Source of the DNA: Juglans regia
Taxonomy: Eukaryota > Streptophyta > Magnoliopsida > Fagales > Juglandaceae
Direction of reading: 5' to 3'
NCBI RefSeq assembly: GCF_001411555.2
Contig: NC_049911.1
Location: forward strand, 36,035,340-36,099,339
Length of the DNA: 64,000 bases
Shown: positions 23,801 to 35,700 of the stretch, piece by piece
Position numbering within the stretch: the first letter of the stretch is position 1
Layout: every line of letters starts with the position of its first letter
The notes under the pieces: generated by a model
Database searches by the model: none
What the model saw: the letters and a program-made list of their open reading frames with translations, nothing else
Told to the model about the DNA's origin: nothing
Translations under genes and position numbers: made by a program

Positions 23801-25966
23801 AATCACATTACAAAACACGCATCAATTTAAGCTTAAAAAGAGAAGTGTACATGACATAATAATCACCATAAAATTGATTAGTCATTAAAAAGAAGCTCGT
23901 GGAAACCAACCTAGAAGAAGTGTCTGTTGAATGGGATGAAAATCCATACTCGTGGGAATCGAACCCTGGTTCAATGTTCGTGCTACAGTCTTGGGCAACT
24001 CATCAGTTGAGTTAAACATCACACTCTGACTTTGACCAGGATTGGTTACTGGAAACATTACCTACAGAAAAATGTATAGATCTCATTTAAAGAATTGTTG
24101 AAGAAAAAATTAAGAGGGTGTGTTCATGCTGTTAAACTTACCCTGTCTGAAACCCCAGAGAACCTTGTTTTGTACATTTCATCAGAATTCCCTAGACCAT
24201 TTGAAATTGCAGCTGTAGCAAGAAAATAATATACATTTAGGAATGAGAATGGATGCCTTTTTATCCCTGAGATTGTATAACATATGAACTTTACTCAGGG
24301 CTTTGAAGGGTTGGTGAATAATTTGCGTCACTACCTGGATTTGTTACCCTCCCAAAATCAATACCACCACCAGGAACTGCTGAATGAGTTCGGGTTGACA
24401 GATTAGACATCCATGTGGTGAGAGGTGTTTGAAGTTCTACTGATGTGGGTTGCAATGGCTGATTACGAAGAAAAACAAAAGAGCAAATTTAGAAAATTCT
24501 GGAAAGACTGTAAGGCTTGATTAAAATGCAACTAACTTGGTCTTTGACCAAGAACAGAGAACATAATTTAACTTCATCATATACCACATTTGCTCCCAAT
24601 GGAAGAAAACCTTCAATTTTTGTTGGGGAACCTATCAACTGGTTGCTTGCAGCTAGTTGTGCCAGTGAATCATTGGAATTTTTACAACTGTGATCCACAA
24701 AGAGGGTTCTTATATCAGGATTCTGTCTAGGATTTGGGCAAAGTGAATGCTGCCAATTCAAGCTGTCAAACATATACCGAAATCAATTTTATCTCTAGGG
24801 TCTATAAAAATAGCCAGAAATATGATGAGTATCATGGGATAAAAACCAATACGTAGAGTATCCTTTGGTAATGATGTAATATTACCTCTGGTTAATGAGC
24901 ATCCTTAATCTTGAACCTCTAATGTTTGGGAACTGCAACTTATCACGGAAAAGGGGATTTGCCTCAAAAAGCTTCTTGAGCTCAATCAACATGATTGCTC
25001 TTGCTGTTTTTGAATCTTTATAATTATAGAGTTGCTCATTTTCCCTGCATAATCCACATGATTTTCAATGTCGTCTCCATATACTATTATTCTTTTCTTG
25101 ATGACGTGCATCCTCACCAAGACAGGGCCCTTTGGACCCACTCCTAGGATGTAAACCCCCAACACGTGTTCCCACATGTCAGAAATAAGTATCAAGTAAT
25201 CCAGGAGAGCTCTTAGTGGGGAATCGAACCCTTTATGCCTGAGTCTACAGTTCATCCCAAGCCCATCCTTTAACCACTAGGCTGCCCATGATGGTTGCAC
25301 ACTATTATCACCAACTTAAAGTGGAAACTCAAAATTTTTGTATAAAATATATACCTAAAATTATCTAGTGTAAGGAGCATAGTCATTTCCCTGAACAATT
25401 CTTCATTGAAAGAGGCAAAAACTTTCAGATCCTTCGCGAGAATATCTACAGCCTTGCTGCGATCCAGCCTGATTCATTATAATTAATTAGGAAAAAAACA
25501 ACATAATCCATTGAAAAATTAAACTAAAGATGCCTTGAGAAAGATGATAACTGCCACAATTATTCTTTCATAGAATCATAGACTTACTCATCCAAAGCCT
25601 CAAGGTACTTTTGCTTTCGTATTTCGAAAAATATCTTCATAGAATGCCGGTTATCATCCAGCTTGGTGAACCCCAAAAGGTACCTCTCTATCTCATCCCA
25701 GTTCCCGCTAAGCACCATCTCCTCAAAGTACTTGAGGTTAAAGAGCATTCCTGATTCTTGCTCAAGCCTGCTCAAAAAATACAAAAATACAAAAATACAA
25801 AAGTAAGAAAAATAATTATAACGGAATCACACAAACAGCACAAGAAATTGGAAGCTGAAAACAGGATCTGGAAGAAAAATTACTTATGAAGGGTACCCTT
25901 TAACTTTTCCTCATCGAGGAACTGCAATATCAGGAAGATGAGGTCCCTACTAAGCGAAGACGACAT
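17848..25966 (-). CDS. TPR: TOPLESS-related transcriptional corepressor (copy A)
   Basis: Nuclear Groucho/Tup1-type corepressor that binds EAR-motif repressors and recruits histone deacetylases. Twenty-four exons join in frame to 1,079 residues (TOPLESS is about 1,130): 25884-25966, 25588-25767, 25355-25468, 24886-25044, 24585-24762, 24335-24458, 24142-24212, 23911-24061, 23695-23794, 23526-23595, 23358-23431, 23167-23262, 22989-23084, 22761-22888, 22434-22668, 22125-22286, 21667-21810, 20851-20961, 20532-20711, 19939-20067, 19751-19846, 19059-19247, 18663-18829, 17848-18050. LisH (SLSRDLIFLILQFLDEEKLK), CTLH (FEEMVLSGNWDEIERYLLGF), LNWQH and LFVDHSC motifs are followed by two WD40 propellers (ITCGDDKIIKVWD, GHNAPVHSVCPH, FSTSVDGKIRAWLYD, SASGGKISLFNMMTFK, AIGMEDSTILIYNVR). 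The linker lacks the usual GAHGPFQPTPAP block. Tyr68 of TOPLESS is His69 here. No stop or frameshift. Confidence 0.93.
20238..20430. repeat. Diverged tandem duplication in a TPR intron
   Basis: Two adjacent copies of about 90-100 bp (20238-20330 and 20341-20430) share gccaaaact, aataattcaa, aaggc(c) and aagcttctaaccRacatctg in the same order. The copies differ by scattered substitutions and small indels. It lies in the intron between the exons at 19939-20067 and 20532-20711. Confidence 0.65.
21120..21387 (-). mobile_element. 5'-truncated LINE with perfect target duplication, TPR intron
   Basis: A 268-bp LINE 3' end in reverse orientation: it begins with a T-run and gataagtaat (complement of ATTACTTATC plus A-run). 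The nearby ttgtattcatagaactaggc and cacaggaagtataca recur at the 3' end of the LINE at 45.5 kb. The 12-bp duplication aactaaaaaact lies at 21108-21119 and 21388-21399 with no mismatch, so the insertion is fairly recent. Confidence 0.85.
25060..25298 (-). mobile_element. tRNA-derived SINE in TPR intron 3
   Basis: Read on the minus strand, it starts near gcaaccatcatgggcagcct, has an A-box-like GGCAGCCTAGTGGTTAAAGG (about 25270-25285), and about 45 bp on a B box GGTTCGATTC (25221-25230). The body continues to the right of the exon at 24886-25044. It resembles plant Au-type SINEs. No clear target duplication was found. Confidence 0.7.
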
Positions 25967-26790
25967 TGGAAACTTCCCGTTGTTACCTTCGATACCTGCA
26001 AATAGACAATTATCACCTGCAGAATAAAAAATCTCACGAAAAACAACAACAGGAAAAATGTAAACAAAAGGTTTGTTGGGTCTCTCTCTTTAAAAAATTA
26101 TTTCCACGAAACCGTTTTTCCTTGGAGAGAAAAGTAAATATTCCAGACCTTTTATAATCCTTCAAACTAAATGGGGTCTCATATCATTTCCCTGGCAAAC
26201 TATATTCCATGGAACATGCAAAGCTTTGCATTTTACTAAAAGTCACCTGCAAAAAGCAGGACTAAAATATCAAAATTGAATTAAGAACGCTAAAAAAGCA
26301 TGTACGTAAACCAAAATTAAAGCAAAATAAACAAAGGATTATACCATAGGTGCAACACGCGAAACCAATTTATTCAACGTGATTAAACAAAAAATTTACA
26401 GAAAATGAAGACCGGTAAGCGAGAGTCAGCCATCGAAGTTACAGAAATTAGGGTTTTCTGAAACCAGAAACGGTAAAGTGGCTTTTAAGATTTGACCCAC
26501 TTAAATTGAAGATGCTAAAAAGCAGAATATTGAAGTAGAATAAAGCACGTAAGGATGAAACAAAAGCTAACCACCCTCTCAAAAGCTAAAGGCAGAAACA
26601 GAGAGGCTCACCTGCAAAACAGAGAAGAACAGAGCAAGCGATAGAAACAGGGCAGTAAAAACTTCCAGGCTCTCAAAACAGGGAAGGTTTCAGACTCTCT
26701 CTCTCTCTCTCTGTGTGAGAAAACTCTTACCCAGAAGATGCTGACAGGGGACAGTGCATCAGAGAGATTTATAATAGGTGGCGGCACTTT
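25967..26790 (-). promoter_or_regulatory. 5' UTR with intron, and promoter, of TOPLESS-like copy A
   Basis: Just before the ATG a splice acceptor (ttgcag, near 25998) opens a short leader exon. A likely donor (cag|gtgagcc) lies near 26612, giving a 5' UTR intron of about 0.6 kb. The upstream leader exon includes a GA tract (CT at 26694-26712). A TATTATAAAT motif on the minus strand near 26765-26775 is a fair TATA candidate. Confidence 0.5.
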
Positions 26791-27908
26791 CTAGGTACGA
26801 TAAGTAACTGTACTTATCATGAGAAGTCGTGTATTATTTGATGAGTTTTAGGTTATTGTGCATGTTTGCAAAGTGGTCGGAAGTGGGCCCACAGGCGAAA
26901 GATCAGTCCAATAGCTCTCTCAGCTTTGTTAAAAGAAGAGGGTCGTGACGTTTGAGGTGCAACTTTGGCAGTTCCACTCGCGAGTGAATCACATTCTGCG
27001 TTCCTTTTCATACGTTGTGTGTAAATTATTTTCTTTTCATGTTAGATTCTTTTCCTTAATTTATCCAAAAGTTATTAGAAGACAAAATAAAATAAAAAAA
27101 GTAACGTTAGTGCTGGAGACCCATTGGTGTACCCGTGGAAGTGGATGGCAAAAGCTCTTCAATTTTGATTTCCTTGAGTTGTACGCTTATTAGTTTATCT
27201 CTAGTTGATGCTGATGTCGAAGAGAGCCTTTAATAAGGATTAAAATTCTTTGTCTTAATTTGATATCAATTAAAAACAAAATTCCAGCTTACCAGGATTT
27301 GGTAAAAAGTAAAAACATGTATTTTTGTAACAATTGGGAACCGAATTACATCAGGATTTATGTTTTCTGAAACAGCAATTTTTAAATTGGGCTTACTATC
27401 GTGAATCTTATAAAAAAAATAATAGAAAAATATTAATTGAACTGATAAAAGTAATTGGTTGAGTTTTTAATTTTTTTTATTTAATAATTAAGAAAGTAAA
27501 AATTACTGAATTGATTTTTTTATTTTTAAAAATATTTAAAACTGCATAAAAAAATTATTAAAACAAAAGATAAATAAAAAAAACAAAAAATATATATATT
27601 TAAACTCATCGCTACACTTTTTTGGATGGATTAAATATCGGTCTCAAAAGCATTGTCGAAAATAATAATATATAATTTATGGATAATAATAAACTGTTTG
27701 AATTAATTAACTTGCTCAACACGACTTAAATCTTTCCATAGTTTGTTTCGTTCGTCAGCTCCCAGGTGTCTTTTAGATACCGGACCAGTTTACCTCCCCT
27801 GGGACCCACTTTCTAGGTTCTATTGGACGTGACGTAACGGACGCAAATAACCACAATGGCTTATCACTCACTTTTCTCTATGTTTATGTCTAATTTTCGG
27901 TTTTTTTG
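26791..27908. promoter_or_regulatory. Intergenic region between the head-to-head TOPLESS-like genes
   Basis: About 1.1 kb between the two predicted transcription starts, very AT-rich at 27400-27700. No gene is recognised; a frame at 26945-27193 has no known features. It probably carries upstream elements for both genes. Confidence 0.45.
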
Positions 27909-27916
27909 TATATAAG
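27909..27916 (+). promoter_or_regulatory. TATA box of TOPLESS-like copy B
   Basis: TATATAAG in a TTTTTTGTATATAAGTGCG context, about 30-40 bp before a pyrimidine-rich presumed start and about 230 bp before the first leader-intron donor. Confidence 0.55.
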
Positions 27917-27939
27917 TGCGAGTACTTATCTTCTCGTCA

Positions 27940-29740
27940 ATATCACGCCTAGCACCTGTCCTCTTTCCGCTGCACTTTACAGTGCTGATTAGAGAGACAG
28001 ACGAGGCAGAAAAGTGCGGAGAGAAAAACGAGGCCAAAGCTTCCTTTCACTAAAAGCTGGCACTAAAACTTTTTACGATCTCTCAATCTTTTGACTGTGC
28101 TTCTCAAATACCTTGTTATCTTGTTCTTGAATCTTGATCCTTCAGGTGAGCTTTGTCAGAAACCTTTTTCTCGATTTCTTTTTTTTTTGGGGGGGGGAGG
28201 TTAAAGCTTTGCTTTGCTCAATGCCAATAATCTGTTTCCTTTAAGTTAGCCCTTTGGTTTATCAGAACCTGGATCTATTGCTTAAATCATTGCTTCTTAT
28301 GAATTTTAAGCCTTTTTTATTTAAAGAAGTTGTTTTCTTGACGATCAGAACCCTTTTAATGGCAAGTAAATAAATAAATTAAAGCCCTCTCTATCATTTC
28401 GTTTCTTCTTTAACTTCTCTTAGATTAATTCATCGTTAGACCCTTTTTTCCAAGTAATTAGGGAGCTTTTTACTCAATTTTTAGGATGATCAGATTGAAA
28501 TGGGTATCGTATGGAGAAACCACCATCGACATCTTTGCTAGGTGGTACTAAATTTTGCGTTTTTTAATTTTTCCTGAGCGTACTAATTTTGCACTCATCT
28601 CGATGATACTGATACTAACCTTATTCCGAGGTTTTGGGATTTTTGTTTGGTAAAGTTGTAGCAGTAAGATATTCCGAGGTTTTGGGATTTTTATTTTGGT
28701 TGTTCTCAGAGAGTCCTAACCTTAATCCGAATGTGCTGGTGAAGACAATTTAACTTATCTTGGCCTGTTTTGATTTGACTATGGGCAATCTATGCATGAT
28801 CAAGAGCCTAATACTCTGTTTAGTTTCCGAGAAAATGAAAGGAAAAAATCTTTCTTTTTAAAATGGAAATTTTGTATGGCCGCCACCACAGAGAGAGAGA
28901 GAGAGAGATTCTCTCATAAAAAACCTGTTTCTAGATCAAGTAGTATCATGGTTCAATAACTCAAGTTCATTAATTATCTGTTCTAAAAGTGTCTCTTATA
29001 ACTTATAACTGCAATTACTCCGGTGATACTAATGTCGAGATGTGCTTAATCCAGATCTGTTTGGTCACCAAAAAAAAATAAAGGATGACAAGCGGAAAAG
29101 AATACAATTTGGATTCTTTTGTTTTATATTGATTGTTCTCTGTGCAAATTCATTTGATAAACTGCTTTTGAGACTTCTATTCAATGAAAATTGAGGAATT
29201 GAGTTAATAACTATGTTATTTTTCCTTGTTTTTAGAACCGAACAGCACTTCATTTTTATCATTTTCATCTGTTTACAATCTCAAATAATGATCCCTTAAC
29301 AGAAATCAGGTCTCCGTTTGAATTAGATGTCATTTATTTTTATTTGCTTCGTTATCTGTGTTTAACAGGGATTGTATTCTCCATTTGGTTGCCAAGGAAA
29401 CAATGAAGCTTTTTTTTTTTTTTTCCATATAAATTCTTTTTTGCTGCTACTGTTTTGGGAAACAAAGAAGCCCAGTTAATTGGAGAACTTTTCATCTTTT
29501 TTTATTCTGTTTTTCCGGTTTTCTTTTGTTCTCTTCTGTTCTTGGTCTTTCTTTCTTTTCCTAACTTTCGTAGGCAGCCAAATGGATATGGACTCTACCT
29601 TTTTTCCTTTAAAAAAAATCTGGCGTTCACACTGACAGACAGACACACACCCACATATTAGATAGATTTATTCTTAAAGGGGGAATTTGAATCGTTTGGT
29701 GGTACTAGGAGGTTTTGGAGACCAGAAAGAAACGTCTGGG
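27940..29740 (+). promoter_or_regulatory. 5' UTR and long leader intron of TOPLESS-like copy B
   Basis: A leader exon ends at a good donor, cttcag|gtgagc (intron from 28146). The acceptor lies shortly before the ATG at 29741 (accag at about 29725 is one candidate). The intron of about 1.6 kb is T-rich, holds a (GA)n tract at 28891-28908, and has a 22-bp perfect direct repeat at 28623-28644 and 28671-28692. Copy A has an equivalent leader intron. Confidence 0.5.
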
Positions 29741-32700
29741 ATGTCTACTCTCATCAAAGAGCTTGTCCTCTTAATCTTGCAGTTTTTGGAAGAGGAAGGT
29801 TTCAAAGAAACTACTCGCATGTAGGCCTCTCTCTCTCTCTCTCTCTCTCTCCACACTTTATACCAGCAAGTTGTTGCTTGTTAATTTTACTTTTCTGTTA
29901 AATTAGGCTTGAGCGCGAAAGTGGAATTTACTTTGACATGAAATATTTTGAGGACATGGTGCTTAGTGGGAATTGGGATGAAGCTGAGAGGTATCTTTCT
30001 GGTTTTACAAATGTCAGAGACAATAGGTACTCAACCAAGATTTATTTTGAAATCAGGAAGCAAAATTTTCTCGAGGCACTTGACAAGTAAGCTTGTCATG
30101 TTATTTTGTCATTTTCATGTAAATACCACGTTAGACCTTGTGTCAACATGAAAAACTGGTTGATTCTTTTGTAGTAATGATCGTGGAAAGGCATTGGGTA
30201 TCCTCATGAAGAATTTGAAAGCCTTTGCTCCAGGTCATGAGGAGCTGTTCAAAGAAATGACTCTGCTTTTAACATTTGATGATATAAGGTATGACTTAAT
30301 TAATAGCTCTGTTTTCAGATGTGATAACTATAGATGCTCAGATGATCTTTATCTCATTGTGAGGGTACAATAGGCAACATGAATCACTTTCCGGATATGG
30401 AGATACAAAGTCTGCAAGAACAGTGTTGATGAATGAACTCAAGAAAATTATTGAGGCAAATCCTATTTTCTGTGGCAAACTGGAGTTTCCTAGCATCAAA
30501 AGTCAGAGGTTGCGCCGTCTCATTAATCAAAGGTAATATTTCTAATCAATTTCTTCGACTTGTTATTTGTATGTCACTTGGTTAGACCTGTTCCGCTTCT
30601 TTGATACTCGGATACTGTTTATACTTCTAGCAAAGTTTGTCATTCATTGAGAGAACTGATATTGGTTGTAATTAACAGCTTGAATTGGCAGCATACACAT
30701 TGTGAAGATCGTCATCCAAATCCAGATATAAAAACCCTTTTTGTGGATCATGTTTGTCAACATCAACAGGACGTTTCATTTGCGCTGTCAACTGAGAGCA
30801 TTTCACTGGTAAGATCTGTACTGAAAACTGGAGTTTTTTTCAGAAGTTTTCCCCTTTTATTGTCCATTTAATTCTTCTACAGTTGGTAATCAAAACAGAT
30901 GAATTATTTTTCATACTATTTTCATTCTTCTAAGAAGGCTCCCACTTCTATGTTATAGCATTCTCAAGCCACATCATGTCCAGCTTCAACAACTTCTGAC
31001 AATTGGACTTCTAGCGCATCTACTGTAACACAACCTGCTTTTCTTGGAGCCATCTGTTATGGTGCGCCAACTAATTCAGGTAGAGGATTTAATCCTTGCA
31101 CAGTTTTCGAGTAGAAATCATATTTTAGTTCAAGTTTTACACACATTACACGTACTATTTTTTTCACCCTTGATTACCCCTTTTTAGCTAAAGCTATAGA
31201 GCTTCTGAAGGATTCTGATATGATGTTCACAGGAAGACCCTTTAGCACCGTGGATAAGGTGAGCTGCATCAAATCTTCCGTGTTGAGGGGAAAAAAAGCT
31301 TGTTTCTGACCTAGGCATTCGCGTGTGTGTGCGTGTGTGTGTAGGCAACTTCTACTGTCACTCATCCTGGTCAAAGTCACAGCTCAGCGTTTGTACCAGA
31401 TGACTTGCCCAAGATTGTTGTTAGGACATTGGATGAGGAATCATCACCAGTGAGCATGGATTTTCATCCTTTCCAGGAGAATGTTCTGCTAGGTTGACTT
31501 ATATGAAAGTTTTATTCCTGTTATACACGTTTACGGATCAAGTATTTGTGATAACTATTTGTCTTTCAATTTGAAATTTACTCATGAGTTCTACAAACAT
31601 GTTTTCCCAGTTGGAACTTCTACTGGTGACATAGGGCTGTGGGATTTAAGTTTTGAGGAAAAGTTGGTTTCAATAAATTTTAAGGTCTGGGATATTGGGG
31701 CATGCTCAATGAAATTCCAGGTACGACTCCTGAATTATGATAGTGTAATAGAAAAACTCTTTTTTGATGACGTGATCTAAAATCTGAACTGATCTCAACT
31801 ACATTCAGGCAGCTCTGTTAAACAATTCACATGTCTCTGTCAATCGTATCTTGTGGAGTCCTAATGGTTCTTTATTTGGTAAGTGCTTTGTGGAGTCCTA
31901 ATGGTTCTACATTAGTATTCACTGATTTTATTTTTCTCTTGATAATCCCTAGCATCTTCATTTGATCAGGGGTTGCTTATTCAAAGCATATTCTGCAGTT
32001 ATTTTCTTATCATGGTGGACATGATGTCCAGCAGGAATTGGAGGTCTTTGAAAAAAATTGTTTTGATTTTCAATCTTCCACGTTGGAGTTTTTATTTTAA
32101 ATCTAACGCTTAACATTACACAATTAGATCGAGGCTCATGTTGGTGGTGTAAATGATCTAGCATTTGCTGCCCCTCACATGCAACTTTGGGTCATAACAT
32201 GTGGAGATGACAAGACAACTAAGGTTGGTTTATTATTGGAGATGTATATTATTATGTGATAGAGAAACTGACAAGTCATTGCTATTCAGGTGTGGGACGT
32301 GGTTACTGGAACGAAACAGTTCACTTTTGATGGTCATGATGCTCCTGTTTATTCTATATGTCCTCACGCCAAGGAAGATATTCATGTAAGAAATACTCTA
32401 GCTGCTGTATTTAGATTTTCATTTCTTTGATGTACCTTTGGTTTCCTCTATATTATTCAACTCTTTTTGTGCTTTTATGCCACTTAGTTTTTCTTTTCAA
32501 CATCTGTGGACGGTAAAATCAAGGCCCATTTATATGATAACTTGGGAGTTAGAGTTGATTATGAAGCACCAGGTCTCGGGTGCACCAAAATGGCTTATAG
32601 TGCTGATGATAAAAGGTTTGATCTGTTGGGCCACTGGACTTTTGTGTGCTATTCATATTTTTATAGGAAACTAATGTTGTTGTCATGGATTGCCTTTCTA

Positions 32701-35700
32701 GGCTTTTTTCATGTGGGACCAGTAAAGATGGGCAGTCATTCCTTGTTGAATGGAACGAAAGTGAAGGCACTACAGAGAGAGTTTACCATGGACTTGGTAA
32801 ATGCCCTTTGTCTGTTGTGCAATTCACTACAACCAGGAACCAGTTTTTGGCTGCTGGTGACAATCACATGATTAAATTTTGGGATATGGACAATGTTGAG
32901 CTTTTGACAACTATTGATGCAGATGGAGGCCTCCCAGTACGTTCTTCAGTGGTGTCTTGATTTTTTTACAGATCTTACTCGTTAAAGTAGTCCTGATGGT
33001 TAAGTCTCATACATGTACCAAACAAGAATGATGATGATCTAAGTTGTACATGAAAATCTTATCTGATATTTAGGCAAATCCACATATATGCTTCAACAAG
33101 GAGGGCACATTATTGGCTGTTACTGCAAATGAAAATAGAATCAAGATCTTGGCAACTGATTATGGTCCTCAGATGTTCCATACATTAGAAAACTGTTCTG
33201 GAGATGCCTCTCGGGTTCTCACTGAAACCTTCAGGAAGGTCGGCATATTAAACCTATTCTTGTTGATTCTGGTAGAGTATTTTTCCACCTGATGCTTTTA
33301 GTTTCATGCAGCTTGCTGTTAATCCAATTACAGTTGTTGCTAGTGCTGAAGATGCATATGGATGTCTCAACATAGTGAGTTTCTCATTGACGAATTTAGT
33401 AAAGACTTAAGTTTTATCTAATTGAGCATGCTCATAACATACACAGATATGTCTGAATCCAACCTCTTTCCACACCATCATGACTTTCAAATGGGACTTA
33501 CTTCCATCCATGACCCCATAAATATCCTATCAATCACTTATAAAGTGCCATAAAAGATAATTAAAAAATTGCTTTCTGTAGGGTGGGAATGCAAAAAACA
33601 TGGATGTCATGCAATCTAAATTTACTGGAGAAGCCTTCAACAAATCAAAGCAGAAGCTCTTTGAAATTAACAGTGCTTCTCAGTGCCAGTCCTTGCGGCT
33701 CCCTGAGCATGCGAAGACAGAGAAAGTATGGCATTCCCTTTAACCAACTTCTCTTCTAGTCATCATTTATTTTTACAATCTTTCTTGTTTCTCTATGTGG
33801 CATTATATTGTTCATTGCTGACTGTGCCTGGGGAAAAAATGTTTGCAGATTGCCCTACCTATATTACGATTCTAGATTGAAAATGTTGACGTTTTTATGC
33901 TCTTTTCAAGTTCTTTTCAGTTTGGGTTTTTCTTTTTCTTTTCATTCTTTTATTTTCTTTATGAAAATTGCTTATTATAAGTTTATCATATTTACTCTCT
34001 CCTCTTCTTGAAAATGAAAATAATTTTATCAAATCGGTGTAGTTAAGTATTTTTCCTACCAAGACATACCCACGGTCAAATGTTAATGTGACCTGTATTT
34101 TCAAGTTAGTGAAATGTGATATAAGCTATAAGATGCACAACAATAATGAAATCTTGCTGTCTACACTATAGAGTTTTTCATGCTCTATCCATTTACATGC
34201 CAATTGTTTGTTAAGAATCTGTTAAAAATTAAAAGAACACAAACTGTAAAGATTGCATATATTGTCCTCTCCTATAGCTGTTATCTTAATAACCGAAATA
34301 CCTTCTCTGGGAAATAAAACACTTTTCTGCCGTTGCAGGTAGTGATCATAGGAGTTTATTGCTGATTAAGATTTTGCACCAGCCCAATTTGTAGGATATC
34401 TATGCTGATGGCAGATATAGGAAGCATAACTGGTACAATTGTATCATGATGGTCAGTAATCATTTGAAATCAGACCTCCCAATTCAATCACCAAGATAAA
34501 CTAGAGAATCACCATTCAGCAGATTGAGAAATGGTATTTATAAAGTGAATATGCACATTATTGACTTTTAGGGAAAGGGCATCCACGTAACTATCAGTTA
34601 TAATTATAAGGTTCAATAAGGAATGTGATGTTATTTAATCACAAGGAAAGAACCTCAATCCAGTAGAACAATGTCTCTGCCCATAAATGAAAAGATAACA
34701 ATGCCATGACATGGTAGAATGAGTTGCATGGTTAATTATGAGGTACTAAGGATGGTTTTTGAAAAGACCAGAATAATGGAGGACTCCAGGAAACTTAAGG
34801 AGTAGAAAATGGAATGAAAATATAATCCTAGTGGAATTTGATTTATTTTTGTTAGCCCTATCTAGATGGGTTGTTTATAATTGATTACTAAAAAACATTC
34901 CTTTATGACAACTGCAGATCTCAAGACTGATCTACACAAATTCAGGTAGTGCCATTTTGGCTTTGGCCTCAAACGCCATTCATCTACTTTGGAAATGGCA
35001 ACAAAATGACCGTAATTTGAGTGGCAAGGTAAAAAGGAGACTCTTAATAGTACGGATGCCGCTTGGGGTTTTTGTTTTGCCTGAAATTTGAATCCAAAAT
35101 ATAGTTGATAGCTACATTGTGGTACAATATTGAATTTAGGCGACAAACAAAGTTCACCCTCAATTGTGGCAACCAAAGAGTGGCTTACAGTTCATGAGAA
35201 ATGACCTTACAGGCACCAACAAAGAAGATGCTGTAGCCTGTTTTGCTTTGTCCAAGAATGATTCATATCTCATGTCAGCATCTGGAGGAATGATTTCCCT
35301 GTTCAACATGTTAACATTTAAGGTTAGTAGGAAGCTGGATAAATGAAATTTATGCATTCTAGTGGATTTTCTTTTTGTTGCCATCTGTTATTATATAAAA
35401 TGCTTGTCTATATGTGTTAAATTATGCACAGCTAATGAGGGATCTAACTGATCGTATTCTCAAACTTCGTTGATAAACAGACAATGATGACTATCATGTC
35501 CCCGCCACCTGCGGCGACATGTCTTGCTTTCCACCCTCAAGATAACAATATAATTGCTGTTGGGATGGACAATTCCTTGGTTTTAATTTATAACGTCCGC
35601 TCAAATAAGGTATACGTTCCATTTATTGAAGATTAATGCATGCACCATACTGTTTTAAATGTTAATCCAGGCAAGCTTTTGGGTCCATTCATACAGGTTA

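Noticed and set aside
23950..23975. tRNA B-box-like GGTTCGATTCCC
   Set aside because: It lies within a coding exon of TOPLESS-like copy A (QGSIPTSMDF) with no A box at the right distance; a chance match.
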